Positions 37,500-48,395 of a DNA stretch of 64,000 bases are shown in pieces. The translations under genes and the position numbers were made by a program. The notes beneath the pieces were generated by a model that worked only from the letters and a program-made list of their open reading frames with translations, did not search any database and was not told where the DNA came from. The first letter of the stretch is position 1; each line of letters begins with the position of its first letter. Source of the DNA: Perlucidibaca sp. (GTDB lineage: Bacteria > Pseudomonadota > Gammaproteobacteria > Pseudomonadales > Moraxellaceae); NCBI GenBank assembly GCA_023265995.1, contig JAHFSA010000007.1:109976-173975 (forward strand), read 5' to 3'.

Positions 37500-37517
37500 A
37501 TCAGTCATCGGACTGAT
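37500..37517. promoter_or_regulatory. Dyad upstream of the small conserved gene
   Basis: ATCAGTC-ATCG-GACTGAT has perfect 7-base arms, 132 bases upstream of the gene starting at 37368 and 44 bases beyond the tRNA-Pro terminator. It may be an operator; no neighbouring regulator is evident. Confidence 0.35.
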
Positions 37518-37560
37518 CGTGACACAGGCGCCCCGCTCCGGCAATTCGTGCGGCGGAAAC

Positions 37561-37600
37561 AAAAAAGCCGCTGCAACCCTGGCGGGCGCAACGGCTCTTT
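37561..37600 (-). terminator. Intrinsic terminator after tRNA-Pro
   Basis: Read on the minus strand, a 9-base-pair stem (AGCCGTTGC/GCAGCGGCT, one G-T pair, 13-base loop) is followed by TTTTTTG. It ends the ihfA-merR-tRNA-Pro transcript 14 bases after the tRNA. Confidence 0.82.
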
Positions 37601-37613
37601 CGTCTTGAATTCG

Positions 37614-37690
37614 TGGTCGGGACGGCAGGATTTGAACCTGCGACCCCCTGCACCCCATGCAGGTGCGCTACCAGGCTGCGCTACGCCCCG
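37614..37690 (-). tRNA. tRNA-Pro (anticodon GGG)
   Basis: The 77-base minus-strand cloverleaf has acceptor CGGGGCG/CGTCCCG (one G-T pair), D arm GTAGCGCAGCCTGGTAGCGC, anticodon stem-loop CCTGC-ATGGGGT-GCAGG with anticodon GGG, TΨC arm GGTTCAAATCC and encoded CCA. It lies 55 bases after the merR gene, the usual position downstream of ihfA-merR. Confidence 0.97.
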
Positions 37691-37745
37691 ACACTTTCAC
37701 GAAGCACGCATCATACTGAAATGCCGGGACTTGTCTAGGCCGAAA

Positions 37746-38174
37746 TCAGGCCTGGCGGCTCAACATCTGAGCAATCTCTTCGAGATCGTCGATCATTTCC
37801 TCGACCGCCAGTTGCCAGACCGTATCCGGCGTCTGGCTGCCCAGGCTGGGCGCGACACGCGCCTCGCCGACAGCGATCGCCAGCTCCGGCGCACGCTCCT
37901 GCTGACGCGACTCCTGCAGCTGCTGACGCGCGCCCTGGATGGTGTAGCCCTGGTGATAGAGCAGATCGCGGATCTGGCGGATGAGTTCGACATCCTGACG
38001 CTGGTAATAGCGACGGTTGCCACGGCGCTTGACCGGCTTGAGACGGGCAAACTCCTGCTCCCAGTAACGCAACACGTGCGTCTTCACATCGCAGAGTTCG
38101 CTGACCTCTCCGATGGTGAAATAACGCTTGCCCGGAATTTCGGGCAGGATGACCTCAGGACGGCTGTCCGACAT
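37746..38174 (-). CDS. MerR-family regulator downstream of ihfA
   Basis: A 142-residue MerR-like protein. The HTH ([25 protein letters not shown]) and wing ([16 protein letters not shown]) are intact, followed by a helical region and an acidic C-terminal helix ([15 protein letters not shown]). It lacks metal-binding Cys residues. This regulator is found next to ihfA in most gammaproteobacteria, but its targets are not established. It overlaps the end of ihfA by 20 bases. Confidence 0.93.
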   Translation of the reverse strand: MSDSRPEVILPEIPGKRYFTIGEVSELCDVKTHVLRYWEQEFARLKPVKRRGNRRYYQRQDVELIRQIRDLLYHQGYTIQGARQQLQESRQQERAPELAIAVGEARVAPSLGSQTPDTVWQLAVEEMIDDLEEIAQMLSRQA

Positions 38175-38457
38175 GGCCCTCTACCCGCTGCTTGAGTTTC
38201 TGGCCGGGACGGAAAGTCACCACGCGACGCGCGGTGATGGGAATTTCCTCGCCGGTCTTGGGATTGCGGCCGGGACGCTGACGCTTGTCGCGCAACTCGA
38301 AGTTGCCGAAGCCGGAAAGCTTGACGGGATTGCCATCGACCAGGGCCTGGCGAATCTCCTCGAAGAACTGCTCGACCAGCTCCTTGGCCTCGCGCTTGTT
38401 CAGCCCCAGTTCCTCGAAAAGACGTTCGGCAATGTCAGCCTTGGTCAATGAACTCAT
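38155..38457 (-). CDS. ihfA: Integration host factor alpha subunit
   Basis: A 100-residue DNA-bending protein of the HU/IHF family ([20 protein letters not shown], the [23 protein letters not shown] arm region). IHF bends DNA at promoters and recombination sites together with IhfB. I start it at MSSLTKAD (38457), the conserved N-terminus. It is 48 bases downstream of pheT, the standard enterobacterial and pseudomonad order. Confidence 0.97.
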   Translation of the reverse strand: MSSLTKADIAERLFEELGLNKREAKELVEQFFEEIRQALVDGNPVKLSGFGNFELRDKRQRPGRNPKTGEEIPITARRVVTFRPGQKLKQRVEGHVGQPS

Positions 38458-38505
38458 GTCCGCCTCGTCATCTCTCGGCATGCCGGCCTCCGGCACGCCC
38501 GATCA

Positions 38506-40884
38506 TCAGCCGCGAATCTGCACCCCCAGACGGGTCTGCAAATCCGCCAGCACCTGTTCCACCCAGCCCTGCACCTCGGCATCCTGCAGGGTCCGCTCCA
38601 CATGCTGCCAGGTCAGCGCGATGGCCAGGCTGTAATGCCCGGCCGCCATGCCCTGACCGCGATAGACATCAAACGCCTGCAGGTCACGCAGGCATACACC
38701 GGCGGCGGCACGAGCCTCGGCCAGGACGTCGCCGGCAGCAACGCTGTCGGGCACCACCAGCGCCAGGTCGCGGCGCACTTCCGGGAAGCGCGACAGCGGC
38801 TGGAAACGCGGCAGGCTGCCTTCGGCCAGGGCCGACAGCTCCAGCTCGAAGACGAAGACAGGACCGGCAAGATCCAGGGCCTGTTGCTTGAGCGGATGCA
38901 GCGCACCCAGCCAGCCCGCGCGTCGGCCATCGATCTCGATGGCGGCCGTCTGGCCCGGATGCAGCGCAGGATGTTCAGCGGCCACGAAACGTGTCCGCGC
39001 TGAAACCCCCGCTAGCTGCAGCAGTGCCTCAATATTTCCTTTTACATCAAAGAAATCAAGCGAATTCTTAGCGTTGTTCCAAGCCTCCGGCCAGGCACTG
39101 CCAGCGGCGATGCCGGCGAGCATGGGTTGCTGCACCAGACCCGCCTCGGTGGGCAGGAAACGCAGGCCGGTTTCGAACAGGCGCACGCGCAGCTGCTGAC
39201 GGCTCTGGTTGTGGCGGGCAGCCAGGGCCAGGCCGGCCCAGAGGCTGGTGCGCATGGCCGAAAGATCGCTGGAGATGGGGTTGGCCAGCACCAGCGGGCT
39301 CAGGCCGGGATCGAACTGCTGCTGCAGGCCGGGCTCGACAAAGCTGAAGGTGATGGCTTCCTGCCAGCCGAGATCGACCATGGCGCGCTTGAGGCGGCGC
39401 ACCGGCTGGCGAGCTTCGGGCTGGCCCTGCAGGCGGATGGGCGCCTGCGGTGCCGTCACCGGCAGGTTGTTGTAGCCGTAGAGACGCGCCAGCTCCTCGA
39501 TCAGGTCGACCTCGATGGCGATGTCGAAGCGATGGCTGGGCGGCACCACCTGCCAGCCCTCGGCGGCGGCGCTGACCTGCAGGCCGAGACGGGTCAGATA
39601 GGCCGCGACCTGGTCATCCGTCAGGCTGAAGCCGAGAACCTGGGCGATGCGGCTGCGGCGCAGCGTGATCGCCGGGCGCGACGGCAGCTGGTTGCCGTCG
39701 GTGACATCGACCACCGGGCCGGCGCTGCCGCCGACGATGTCGAGGATGAGCGCCGTGGCACGCTCAATGGCCAGACGCGGCAGCTCGTAGTCGACACCGC
39801 GCTCGAAACGGTGCGAGGAGTCGGTGTGCAGGCCGTAGCGACGGGCTTCACCGGCCAGCGCCAGCGGCTGGAAGAAGGCGGCTTCGAGGAACAGGTCCGT
39901 GCTGGCATCGCCGACGGCGCTGCCCTGCCCGCCCATGACGCCGGCCAGCGCCAGCGCCTGCTCGTGATCGGCGATCACCAGGCTCTGCTCGCGCAGGCTC
40001 AGGGTCTGGCCGTCGAGCAGTGTCAGCGCTTCCTCGGCACGGGCGCGACGCACCACGATGCCACCGGCGAGCTGCGCGGCATCGAAGGCATGCATGGGCT
40101 GGCCGAGCTCGAGCATGACGTAGTTGGTGACATCGACCACCGGATGCAGGCTGCGCACACCGGAGCGACGCAGGGCCTCGACCAGCCAGAGCGGGCTGGC
40201 GACGCCGGTGCGCACACCCTTGAGCAGGCGGCCGACATAGCGCGGGCAGGCCTCGGGAGCGGCCACGGTGACCGGCAGCGTGTCGGCGATGGTCGCGGCT
40301 ACCGGAGCAATGGCGGCCGGCGCATGGTCGAGACCGAACACCGCTGCGGCTTCGCGGGCAAGACCGCGCAGGCTCAGGCAGTCACCGCGGTTGGGCGTGA
40401 GGCCGAGTTCGATGAGGTTGTCGTCGAGGTTGAGCCAGGAGCGGATATCGGCGCCGATCGGAGCGTCTTCCGGCAGTTCCCAGAGGCCGTCGGAGGACTC
40501 GGCGAGGCCCAGTTCCTGCTCGGCGCAGAGCATGCCGAAGGAATCGACGCCGCGCAGCTTGGCATCCTTGATGCGGAAGTCGCCGGGCAGCACGGCGCCG
40601 ACGGTGGCCACCGGCACGCGCAGACCCGGACGCACGTTGGCGGCGCCGCAGACGATCTGCAGCGGGCTGCCGTTGCCGATGTCGACCGTGGTGACACGCA
40701 GCTTGTCGGCATTGGGATGCTGCTCGGTGCTCAGCACCTGGCCAATGACGACGCCATTGAACGCCGGCGCGACCGGGGTGATGGCATCGACTTCGAGGCC
40801 GGCCATGGTGAGCTGATGCGCGAGCGCGGCGGTATCGACCGCCGGGTTCACGAGCTGGCGCAGACGCTGTTCACTGAATTGCAT
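38506..40884 (-). CDS. pheT: Phenylalanyl-tRNA synthetase beta subunit
   Basis: A 792-residue subunit of the (alpha-beta)2 PheRS. The N-terminal EMAP/tRNA-binding domain (residues about 40-150, VIGQVLSTEQHPNADKLRV) is followed by B3/B4 editing, B5 and catalytic-like core domains. The C-terminal anticodon-binding ferredoxin fold (FPEVRRDLALVVPDSV) closes the protein. I use the ATG at 40884, giving MQFSEQRLR, comparable to the E. coli start MKFSELWLR; a GTG one codon earlier is also possible. It is 101 bases downstream of pheS. Confidence 0.96.
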   Translation of the reverse strand: MQFSEQRLRQLVNPAVDTAALAHQLTMAGLEVDAITPVAPAFNGVVIGQVLSTEQHPNADKLRVTTVDIGNGSPLQIVCGAANVRPGLRVPVATVGAVLPGDFRIKDAKLRGVDSFGMLCAEQELGLAESSDGLWELPEDAPIGADIRSWLNLDDNLIELGLTPNRGDCLSLRGLAREAAAVFGLDHAPAAIAPVAATIADTLPVTVAAPEACPRYVGRLLKGVRTGVASPLWLVEALRRSGVRSLHPVVDVTNYVMLELGQPMHAFDAAQLAGGIVVRRARAEEALTLLDGQTLSLREQSLVIADHEQALALAGVMGGQGSAVGDASTDLFLEAAFFQPLALAGEARRYGLHTDSSHRFERGVDYELPRLAIERATALILDIVGGSAGPVVDVTDGNQLPSRPAITLRRSRIAQVLGFSLTDDQVAAYLTRLGLQVSAAAEGWQVVPPSHRFDIAIEVDLIEELARLYGYNNLPVTAPQAPIRLQGQPEARQPVRRLKRAMVDLGWQEAITFSFVEPGLQQQFDPGLSPLVLANPISSDLSAMRTSLWAGLALAARHNQSRQQLRVRLFETGLRFLPTEAGLVQQPMLAGIAAGSAWPEAWNNAKNSLDFFDVKGNIEALLQLAGVSARTRFVAAEHPALHPGQTAAIEIDGRRAGWLGALHPLKQQALDLAGPVFVFELELSALAEGSLPRFQPLSRFPEVRRDLALVVPDSVAAGDVLAEARAAAGVCLRDLQAFDVYRGQGMAAGHYSLAIALTWQHVERTLQDAEVQGWVEQVLADLQTRLGVQIRG

Positions 40885-40931
40885 CACTGACTCGCTTGCC
40901 TGAGACCTCAGGCTGATTCTTCAAATTTTTT

Positions 40932-40948
40932 CCATTGCAAAGCAATGG
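40932..40948. other. Hairpin in the pheS-pheT spacer
   Basis: CCATTGC-AAA-GCAATGG forms a perfect 7-base-pair stem with a 3-base loop. It lies in the 101-base gap between the two synthetase genes. On the transcribed strand it is followed by A, not T, so it is not a terminator. It may limit read-through or mark an mRNA processing point. Confidence 0.5.
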
Positions 40949-40985
40949 CGAAACAATGGGTTACAGCACGAACCGGAAGGTCTGC

Positions 40986-42044
<1,059 letters not shown>

Positions 42045-42075
42045 TCATGCCCTTGCCCACGGCAAGCGGCGCAGA

Positions 42076-42112
42076 AAACAAAAAGGGGAAGAACCTGACA
42101 GCCCTTCCCCTT
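42076..42112 (-). terminator. Terminator/attenuator between rplT and pheS
   Basis: On the minus strand AAGGGGAAG and CTTCCCCTT form the stem, followed by TTTTTG. It separates rplT from pheS. The position matches the E. coli pheST attenuator, but the leader has no Phe-rich peptide (see findings). Confidence 0.8.
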
Positions 42113-42152
42113 CGTGCGTGCCAGTCGGTTTTACCCGGCAGACACTAACCGC

Positions 42153-42512
42153 TTAGGCAGCGAGGCCGGCTTTCGCCTTCTCGGCAATCGCGGTGAAACC
42201 AGCTGCATCATGCACGGCAATGTCTGCCAGCACGCGGCGGTCGATTTCGATCGATGCCTTCTTCAGACCGTTGATGAGACGGCTGTAGGACAGGCCGTTC
42301 AGACGCGAAGCCGCGTTGATACGGGCGATCCAGAGGGCACGGAACTGACGCTTCTTCTGGCGACGGTCACGGTAGGCGTACTGGCCGGCCTTGATGACCG
42401 CCTGGAACGCTACGCGATAAACGCGCGAACGGGCACCGTAGTAACCCTTGGCGCGATCCAGAACTTTCTTGTGACGACGGTGGGCGATGACGCCACGCTT
42501 TACACGAGCCAT
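42153..42512 (-). CDS. rplT: 50S ribosomal protein L20
   Basis: A 119-residue 23S-rRNA-binding protein ([35 protein letters not shown]). L20 is an early assembly protein and in E. coli represses translation of rpmI-rplT. It lies 18 bases after rpmI and is followed by a terminator. Confidence 0.98.
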   Translation of the reverse strand: MARVKRGVIAHRRHKKVLDRAKGYYGARSRVYRVAFQAVIKAGQYAYRDRRQKKRQFRALWIARINAASRLNGLSYSRLINGLKKASIEIDRRVLADIAVHDAAGFTAIAEKAKAGLAA

Positions 42513-42530
42513 TTTCTATCCTCCGTCAGA

Positions 42531-42728
42531 TCAGCAGTTCGGCAGCATGCGCAGCACGCTCGGCACGTCACAGGCAGCAACCTGGGACATGGGGCGCAGC
42601 TGACGAATACGCTTCGCCGACTTCTTGGTGAGGATGTGGCGCTTGTAGGCCTGCTTGCGCTTGAAGCCGTTCGCCGTCTTCGAGAAACGCTTGGCAGCGC
42701 CTCTCTTGGTCTTGATCTTTGCAGACAT
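42531..42728 (-). CDS. rpmI: 50S ribosomal protein L35
   Basis: A 65-residue basic protein ([32 protein letters not shown]). The start at 42728 gives the normal length; ten extra open codons lie upstream. It sits between infC and rplT in the conserved operon. It ends in [12 protein letters not shown]. Confidence 0.97.
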   Translation of the reverse strand: MSAKIKTKRGAAKRFSKTANGFKRKQAYKRHILTKKSAKRIRQLRPMSQVAACDVPSVLRMLPNC

Positions 42729-42825
42729 ATCTACCTCGTTAGTGACCCTTGCAGCCATTCCCGGGAGGTCCGCAGACTGGACCCGGTTGACTTGGGGGTA
42801 AGCCGAAACTCAGCTTCCTGCCGAA

Positions 42826-43365
42826 TTAACGCTTTTTCTTGGGGCCGATGAGCATGCCCATCATGCGCCCTTCCAGTTTCGGGTGTTGTTCCACAACCCC
42901 GATCTCGGCCAGATCGACCTCGATACGTTGAAGCTGCTTGAGACCCAGCTCCTGATGCGCCATTTCGCGTCCGCGAAAACGCAATGTAATCTTGCACTTG
43001 TCGCCGTCTTCGAGAAAACGGACGATGTTGCGCAGCTTGACCTGATAGTCAGCCTCTTCAGTACCAGGACGGAGCTTGATCTCCTTGATCTGCACCTGGT
43101 GCTGCTTCTTCTTGGCTTCCTTCTGCTGCTGCTTCTTTTCGAAAACGAACTTGCCGTAGTCCATGATGCGACAGACAGGCGGTTCGGCATCGGCAACGAT
43201 CTCGACCAGATCCAGCTCGACGGCTTCGGCCGCGGCCAGTGCTTCGCGGATGGAGACTACCCCAACCTGCTCGCCATTCTGGTCAATCAGTCGTACTTCA
43301 CGGTGCTTGATGTCCGCGTTGATGGGTGCGCGCTTGTCACGCCCCTGCTGTCTTTCCGGCTTAAT
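42826..43365 (-). CDS. infC: Translation initiation factor IF-3, ATT start
   Basis: A 179-residue IF-3 with the [21 protein letters not shown]-domain, a Lys-rich linker ([15 protein letters not shown]) and C-domain ([14 protein letters not shown]). The only start that fits the family is ATT at 43365, with GGAG upstream. AUU starts in infC let IF-3 repress its own synthesis. The ATT lies inside the last codons of thrS (CAT TAA), overlapping by five bases. A longer ATG frame would run back into thrS and is rejected. Confidence 0.95.
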   Translation of the reverse strand: MKPERQQGRDKRAPINADIKHREVRLIDQNGEQVGVVSIREALAAAEAVELDLVEIVADAEPPVCRIMDYGKFVFEKKQQQKEAKKKQHQVQIKEIKLRPGTEEADYQVKLRNIVRFLEDGDKCKITLRFRGREMAHQELGLKQLQRIEVDLAEIGVVEQHPKLEGRMMGMLIGPKKKR

Positions 43366-45304
43366 GTTCGTTCTCCACGACTCGACCCTTGCGGGCAATG
43401 TCCGCGGCAAGCAGCTCGGCAAAGGCGGCCACGGTCATGACTCCGAGATCCTCGCCCTTGCGTGTGCGTACCGCCACGGTACCTTGTTCTGCTTCACGCT
43501 CGCCCACCACCAACAGATATGGGATGCGCTGGAGCGTGCGCTCGCGGATTTTATAGCCAACCTTCTCGTTTCTCAAGTCACTGAAGGCTCGGAAACCTTG
43601 TGATTTCAAGGCTTTTTCGACGTTCTGCACGGCTTCGGCCTGTTTGTCGGTGATATTCATCACGCAAACCTGCTGCGGCGAGAGCCAGGCCGGGAGAATG
43701 CCGGCGTAGTTTTCCAGCAGCATTCCGATGAAACGCTCGAAGGAACCGAGGATGGCACGATGCAGCATGACCGGGAACTGGCGGCTGTTGTCCTCGGCGA
43801 TGTAGCTGGCATCGAGGCGCTGCGGCAGGTTGAAGTCGAGCTGCAGGGTGCCGCACTGCCAGGCGCGGCCGATGCAGTCGTGCAGGGTGAATTCGATCTT
43901 GGGACCGTAGAAGGCGCCCTCGCCCGGCTGCAGCTGCCAGGCCAGACCGGCGTCATCCAGGGCCTTGGCCATGGCGGCCTCGGCGCGATCCCATTGTTCG
44001 TCAGTGCCGACGCGCTTGGCCGGACGCGTGGACAGCTTGAGGCTGATCTCGGTGAAACCGAAGTCGCGATAGACATCCAGCGTGAGCTTGATGAAGTCCG
44101 CCGCTTCCTGACCGATCTGGGCCTCGGTGCAGAAGATGTGCGCGTCATCCTGCACGAAACCGCGCACGCGCATGATGCCGTGCAGCGCGCCCGAGGGCTC
44201 GTTGCGATGGCAGGCGCCGAACTCGGCGAGACGCAGCGGCAGGTCGCGGTAGGACTTCAGGCCCTGATTGAAGATCTGCACATGGCACGGGCAGTTCATC
44301 GGCTTCACCGCGTAGTCACGGCTTTCCGAGCTCGTGGTGAACATGTTCTCGGCGTAGTTTTCCCAGTGCCCGGACTTTTCCCAGAGGATGCGGTCGACCA
44401 CCTGCGGCGTCTTCACTTCCAGGTAGCCGTGATCCTTCTGGATCTGGCGCATGTACTGCTCGAGCGCCTGATAGATGGTCCAGCCGTTGGGATGCCAGAA
44501 CACCATGCCCGGCGCTTCTTCCTGGAGATGGAAGAGGTCGAGGGCCTTGCCGATCTTGCGGTGGTCGCGTTTCTCGGCTTCTTCCATGCGCAGGATGTAG
44601 GCGGCGAGCTGCTTCTTGTCGGCCCAGGCGGTGCCGTAGACACGCTGCAGCTGCTCGTTCTTGGCATCGCCGCGCCAGTAGGCGCCGGACAGCTTGGTGA
44701 GCTTGAAGGACTTGAGGAAGCGCGTGTTCGGCACGTGCGGGCCGCGGCACATGTCGACGTATTCCTCGTGGTAGTACAGGCCCATGGCCTGCTCGTCCGG
44801 CATGTCGTCGACCAGGCGCAGCTTGTAGTCCTCGCCACGCGAGGTGAACACGTCGATGACCTCGGCGCGCGGCGTCACCTTCTTGATGACGTCGTAATCC
44901 TTGGCGATCAGCGCGTTCATGCGCTCTTCGATGGCGGCGAGGTCATCGGGCGTGAACGGACGCTCGTAGGCGATGTCGTAATAGAAGCCTTCGGCGATGA
45001 CCGGGCCGATGACCATCTTCGCGGTCGGATAGAGCTGCTTGACGGCGTGGCCGACGAGATGGGCGCAGGAGTGGCGGATGATCTCGACACCCTCCTCGTC
45101 CTTGGGCGTGATGATCTGCAGCGCGGCATCCGTGCTGATCAGGTCGCTGGCGTCGATCAGGCGCGCGTCGCCGCCAGCCGGAGTCATCCTGCCGGCCAGA
45201 GTGACCTTGGCAAGACCCGGGCCGATGCTGGAGGCGACGTCCATCACCGACACGGGGTGATCGAAGCTGCGTTGCGAGCCGTCGGGCAAGGTGATGACCG
45301 GCAT
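43361..45304 (-). CDS. thrS: Threonyl-tRNA synthetase
   Basis: A 647-residue enzyme. The N-terminal TGS domain ([14 protein letters not shown]), the editing domain with [16 protein letters not shown], the class II catalytic core (motif 2 [20 protein letters not shown], zinc ligands Cys and His) and the anticodon-binding domain ([20 protein letters not shown]) are all present. A GGAG six bases before the ATG at 45304 fixes the start. It heads the thrS-infC-rpmI-rplT transcript and has a good promoter. Confidence 0.98.
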   Translation of the reverse strand: MPVITLPDGSQRSFDHPVSVMDVASSIGPGLAKVTLAGRMTPAGGDARLIDASDLISTDAALQIITPKDEEGVEIIRHSCAHLVGHAVKQLYPTAKMVIGPVIAEGFYYDIAYERPFTPDDLAAIEERMNALIAKDYDVIKKVTPRAEVIDVFTSRGEDYKLRLVDDMPDEQAMGLYYHEEYVDMCRGPHVPNTRFLKSFKLTKLSGAYWRGDAKNEQLQRVYGTAWADKKQLAAYILRMEEAEKRDHRKIGKALDLFHLQEEAPGMVFWHPNGWTIYQALEQYMRQIQKDHGYLEVKTPQVVDRILWEKSGHWENYAENMFTTSSESRDYAVKPMNCPCHVQIFNQGLKSYRDLPLRLAEFGACHRNEPSGALHGIMRVRGFVQDDAHIFCTEAQIGQEAADFIKLTLDVYRDFGFTEISLKLSTRPAKRVGTDEQWDRAEAAMAKALDDAGLAWQLQPGEGAFYGPKIEFTLHDCIGRAWQCGTLQLDFNLPQRLDASYIAEDNSRQFPVMLHRAILGSFERFIGMLLENYAGILPAWLSPQQVCVMNITDKQAEAVQNVEKALKSQGFRAFSDLRNEKVGYKIRERTLQRIPYLLVVGEREAEQGTVAVRTRKGEDLGVMTVAAFAELLAADIARKGRVVENEH

Positions 45305-45368
45305 GGAAACTCCTGAAAGCCTGGTATGTCGTGACGGCCTACGAACAGGCCGAAAATGCAAGCCGAGG

Positions 45369-45397
45369 AGTTTAGCGAAAGCCCCGGTCGCGAGCAA
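45369..45397 (-). promoter_or_regulatory. Sigma70 promoter of the thrS operon
   Basis: On the minus strand TTGCTC (45397-45392) and TAAACT (45374-45369) are spaced by 17 bases, leaving a leader of about 58 bases before thrS. Confidence 0.55.
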
Positions 45398-45428
45398 AAG
45401 ACTTGTGTACAGGAATGGCAGTCGCTGC

Positions 45429-48395
45429 TCAGAAGCGCCAGCTGTAGAACAGCGTGATGGCAGATTCCAGTGACGTCACGGCCTCCAGCGACAGACGCTT
45501 GTTCATCTGGTAGCGCACCTTGAACGACTGCACGGGCGCGAACACGCCCATGCCGAAGCTGAGGTAGAGGTCGGGACGGATATAGCCGGAGACAGCGACC
45601 TGGGTCTGATCGCTCTCGCCCTGGGTGGCGAGCGCGAAGTCGCTGATGCCGAGGCGCTGACCGAGCCTGTCGAAGGCGCCGGTACGCCCGCCCAGCTTGA
45701 GCGCGGCACCGAGGGCCAGGGCCTGGCGTTCGGCCGCGGTCGGCGCCGAGGTATTGCTCAGCGAGCGACCAAGCACCAGCAGGGACAGCATCTCTTCCTG
45801 GGCCATCGGCTCGTCGGAGAAGAGCTCGGCCTGCGGCGACTGCGCACGACCGCTCAGACGCACACCAACGGTGACATCGTTGACCTTGCGTATGGCCTCG
45901 ACATTGATGTTGGGACGAGTCACCGGGCCGGCGAACAGGAAGCGGCCGGTGCGGATCTGCAGGCGCTGGCCATAGGCCTCGTAGATGGCATCGTCACTCA
46001 GGCGCAGCTCGCCATTGGCGCTCAGCGCCTCATCCGGCTGCTGCATGAGCACGAGCTGGCCGAGCAGGCGCGAGGTCAGGCCCATGCCGGCGAGCTTGAC
46101 CTGGTCGCCGAGCACGATGGTCAACGCCATGTCCAGCGGCAGGCCGGCAGCGACATCGCCCGGCTGGCGCGGCACGCGACCGGCGCGATCACGCACGATG
46201 CGGACATCGCCGGAGGTGACGAGCGCGGACGACTCCGGCTGGCGCAGCGTGATCAGGGCCTGCGGCACCTCTATCCGGCCACGCACCACGGCGCGCTGAT
46301 CGCGCAGGTCGAGGCTGATGTCGGGATTGATGCCGGCCGTCGCCCAGGGTGCATAGGCCACATGCAGATTGCTGCCGGCGAGCCGGGCCTGGAGCTGGAA
46401 ATCCGGCTGCAGACGGGCATTGCCGGTCAGTGTCGCCTTGCCGCCAGCGGCATCGCTGGCCGAGCCCTGCCAGTCGAGGCGATCACCGAGCAGGCGCCCG
46501 TTCAGCAGCAGCGGCTGCCAGTCCAGACCATAGGCCGGCATTTTCAGGCTGGCATGGTCGAGGCCGAAATCGCCGGTCAGCCAGGGGGCCTGCAGTGTTC
46601 CGGCCAGATGCGCCCGGGCATGGGCACGGCCTTGCAGGTCCAGGCCTGTCGGCAGACTGACCGGCAGCCGCGCGAGATTGACCCGATCGAGCACGAGATC
46701 GGCATCCAGTGCCGGGTTGGCCTGGCGCGGGTCACGACGCAGGGTGGCCAGGAGACTGCCATCGCTGCCGGCCTCGGCATGCAGCTTGGCGCTCCAGAGC
46801 GTCGGCAGCAGATCGGCATGGCCGCAGAACAGCCAGGGCTCGTGCTGCCAGCACTGCTCGGCCAGGCGGCTGTCGGCCTGTGACAGGCGCAGCGCCGCCG
46901 GCGCACGCAGCAACCACGGCCCGGATGCCGTGACCACGCGCCCGCGCTGCAGACTGCCGGTCCAGGCCGGCGTATCAAGGTCAATGCGGCCTTGCAGGCC
47001 GAGACTGGCCGCGATGCCACCGCGCCGCCCGTCGATCTGCCAGATCTGGCGCGCCAGACTGCCATCCACAATCACCTGCAACTGCTCGACCAGCGCCGTG
47101 CGGCCCTGCTGCAACTGCCGGGCCTGCAGACTGAAGCGGCCCTGACCTTGCTGCAGCCGGCCCCGCCAGTGCCCCTGCAAGCTGGCGGCACCACTGAACT
47201 GTGACTGGAAGCGCTGCAGGCGCGGCACCTGCAGCTCGCCATCAAGGCCGCGGGCGTCGAGCCAGCCGGCAAGTTTGAGGCGGGCATCGGCCAATTGCAT
47301 GTCGAGCCGGCTGCGTTGCAGCTGCGTGCTGTCGATGGCGCCCTTGACCAGCCACGGCATGCTGCCGAAGCGACCTTGCCAGTCGACGCGGGCACTGGCA
47401 CCCCCTGCCCCGGTCTGCCAGTCCAGCGGCCCGGCCAGCTCGGCGCGACGCGGCCAGTTCGCCGGCCACGGCAGGCCACCGCCGGCGAGCGGCACGGCAC
47501 GCAGCGAGAGCACGGCCTTGCCGGCGGCAGCACTGCCCTTGAACGCCAGACCGCCGGCCTCGAGGCGCCAGTCCTTCTGCCCCGGCGGCTGCCAGCGCGG
47601 CCAGGTCAGGCGGCCCTGGAACGTCGGCTGCAATGGTCGCACATCGGCGGTCACCGCCAGATCCAGCGGCCATTGCCGGGGCCCGCGCGCGCGCAGACCG
47701 AGTGCCGACAGGTCACCCTTGATGCTGACGCGCTGCGCCGGCCAGACCTTGCTGGCCGGTGTCAGCACACAGCTCAGATCCATGGGCCAGAACGCCGCGG
47801 TGTCGAGCTGCCCGATCACGGAGGCCGAGCCCAGCTCGTGACGTGCCGAGAGTTGCGTGACGGTGATGTGGGTACCGGCACCCTCGCCGGCCAGCTGCGC
47901 ATCCTTGATCACGACCGGAGAGCCGGAAAACGGCTGCCACTCGAATGTCGCCAGCTGCAGGTCGCGCACCGACCAGGCTACGGGCAGATCGATCTCGGGC
48001 AGCGACAGCGGCTCCGGCGGCGTGTCCACCAGCTTGCGCACGCGTGCCGCGCGCACCACGACCTGATCCAGGCTGACACGGCCCTGCAGCAGATCGGCCG
48101 CCTGCCAGCGCAGATGGATGTCATCGAGCTGCACCTGATATTTATCGTTCCGCCAGCGCAGCTCGTCGATATCGAGGCCGGTGGCGAAGCGGCCGCTGAT
48201 GCCGGCGAGCTGCAGGGCCGGCAGCTGCGCCCCGAACTGCTGCCAGAGCCAGCCCGGCGCCGTCGTGCTCAGCGCCAGCCAGAGCAGGGCCGCGAAAAGC
48301 ACGATGAGCACCTGCATGCTCAGGGTCCAGAGCGCACGCGCACCCCAGCGCAGGACGAAGGACAGCAGCGTGCCGACACGAGCCAGCAACGTCAC
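45429..48395 (-). CDS. tamB: Translocation and assembly module protein TamB
   Basis: A 988-residue TamB/AsmA-like protein that spans the periplasm as a long beta-groove. It helps insert outer-membrane proteins or move phospholipids. An N-terminal signal anchor ([20 protein letters not shown]) is followed by a long beta-rich region. The conserved C-terminal DUF490 domain ends with [14 protein letters not shown], the aromatic beta-signal. It is shorter than E. coli TamB (about 1,260 residues). The GTG start overlaps the tamA stop (GTGA). Confidence 0.93.
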   Translation of the reverse strand: MTLLARVGTLLSFVLRWGARALWTLSMQVLIVLFAALLWLALSTTAPGWLWQQFGAQLPALQLAGISGRFATGLDIDELRWRNDKYQVQLDDIHLRWQAADLLQGRVSLDQVVVRAARVRKLVDTPPEPLSLPEIDLPVAWSVRDLQLATFEWQPFSGSPVVIKDAQLAGEGAGTHITVTQLSARHELGSASVIGQLDTAAFWPMDLSCVLTPASKVWPAQRVSIKGDLSALGLRARGPRQWPLDLAVTADVRPLQPTFQGRLTWPRWQPPGQKDWRLEAGGLAFKGSAAAGKAVLSLRAVPLAGGGLPWPANWPRRAELAGPLDWQTGAGGASARVDWQGRFGSMPWLVKGAIDSTQLQRSRLDMQLADARLKLAGWLDARGLDGELQVPRLQRFQSQFSGAASLQGHWRGRLQQGQGRFSLQARQLQQGRTALVEQLQVIVDGSLARQIWQIDGRRGGIAASLGLQGRIDLDTPAWTGSLQRGRVVTASGPWLLRAPAALRLSQADSRLAEQCWQHEPWLFCGHADLLPTLWSAKLHAEAGSDGSLLATLRRDPRQANPALDADLVLDRVNLARLPVSLPTGLDLQGRAHARAHLAGTLQAPWLTGDFGLDHASLKMPAYGLDWQPLLLNGRLLGDRLDWQGSASDAAGGKATLTGNARLQPDFQLQARLAGSNLHVAYAPWATAGINPDISLDLRDQRAVVRGRIEVPQALITLRQPESSALVTSGDVRIVRDRAGRVPRQPGDVAAGLPLDMALTIVLGDQVKLAGMGLTSRLLGQLVLMQQPDEALSANGELRLSDDAIYEAYGQRLQIRTGRFLFAGPVTRPNINVEAIRKVNDVTVGVRLSGRAQSPQAELFSDEPMAQEEMLSLLVLGRSLSNTSAPTAAERQALALGAALKLGGRTGAFDRLGQRLGISDFALATQGESDQTQVAVSGYIRPDLYLSFGMGVFAPVQSFKVRYQMNKRLSLEAVTSLESAITLFYSWRF

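Noticed and set aside
37314..37658. A 114-codon minus-strand frame through tRNA-Pro
   Set aside because: It crosses the tRNA, its terminator and the start of the 105-residue gene; an internal ATG at about 37508 has no ribosome-binding site.
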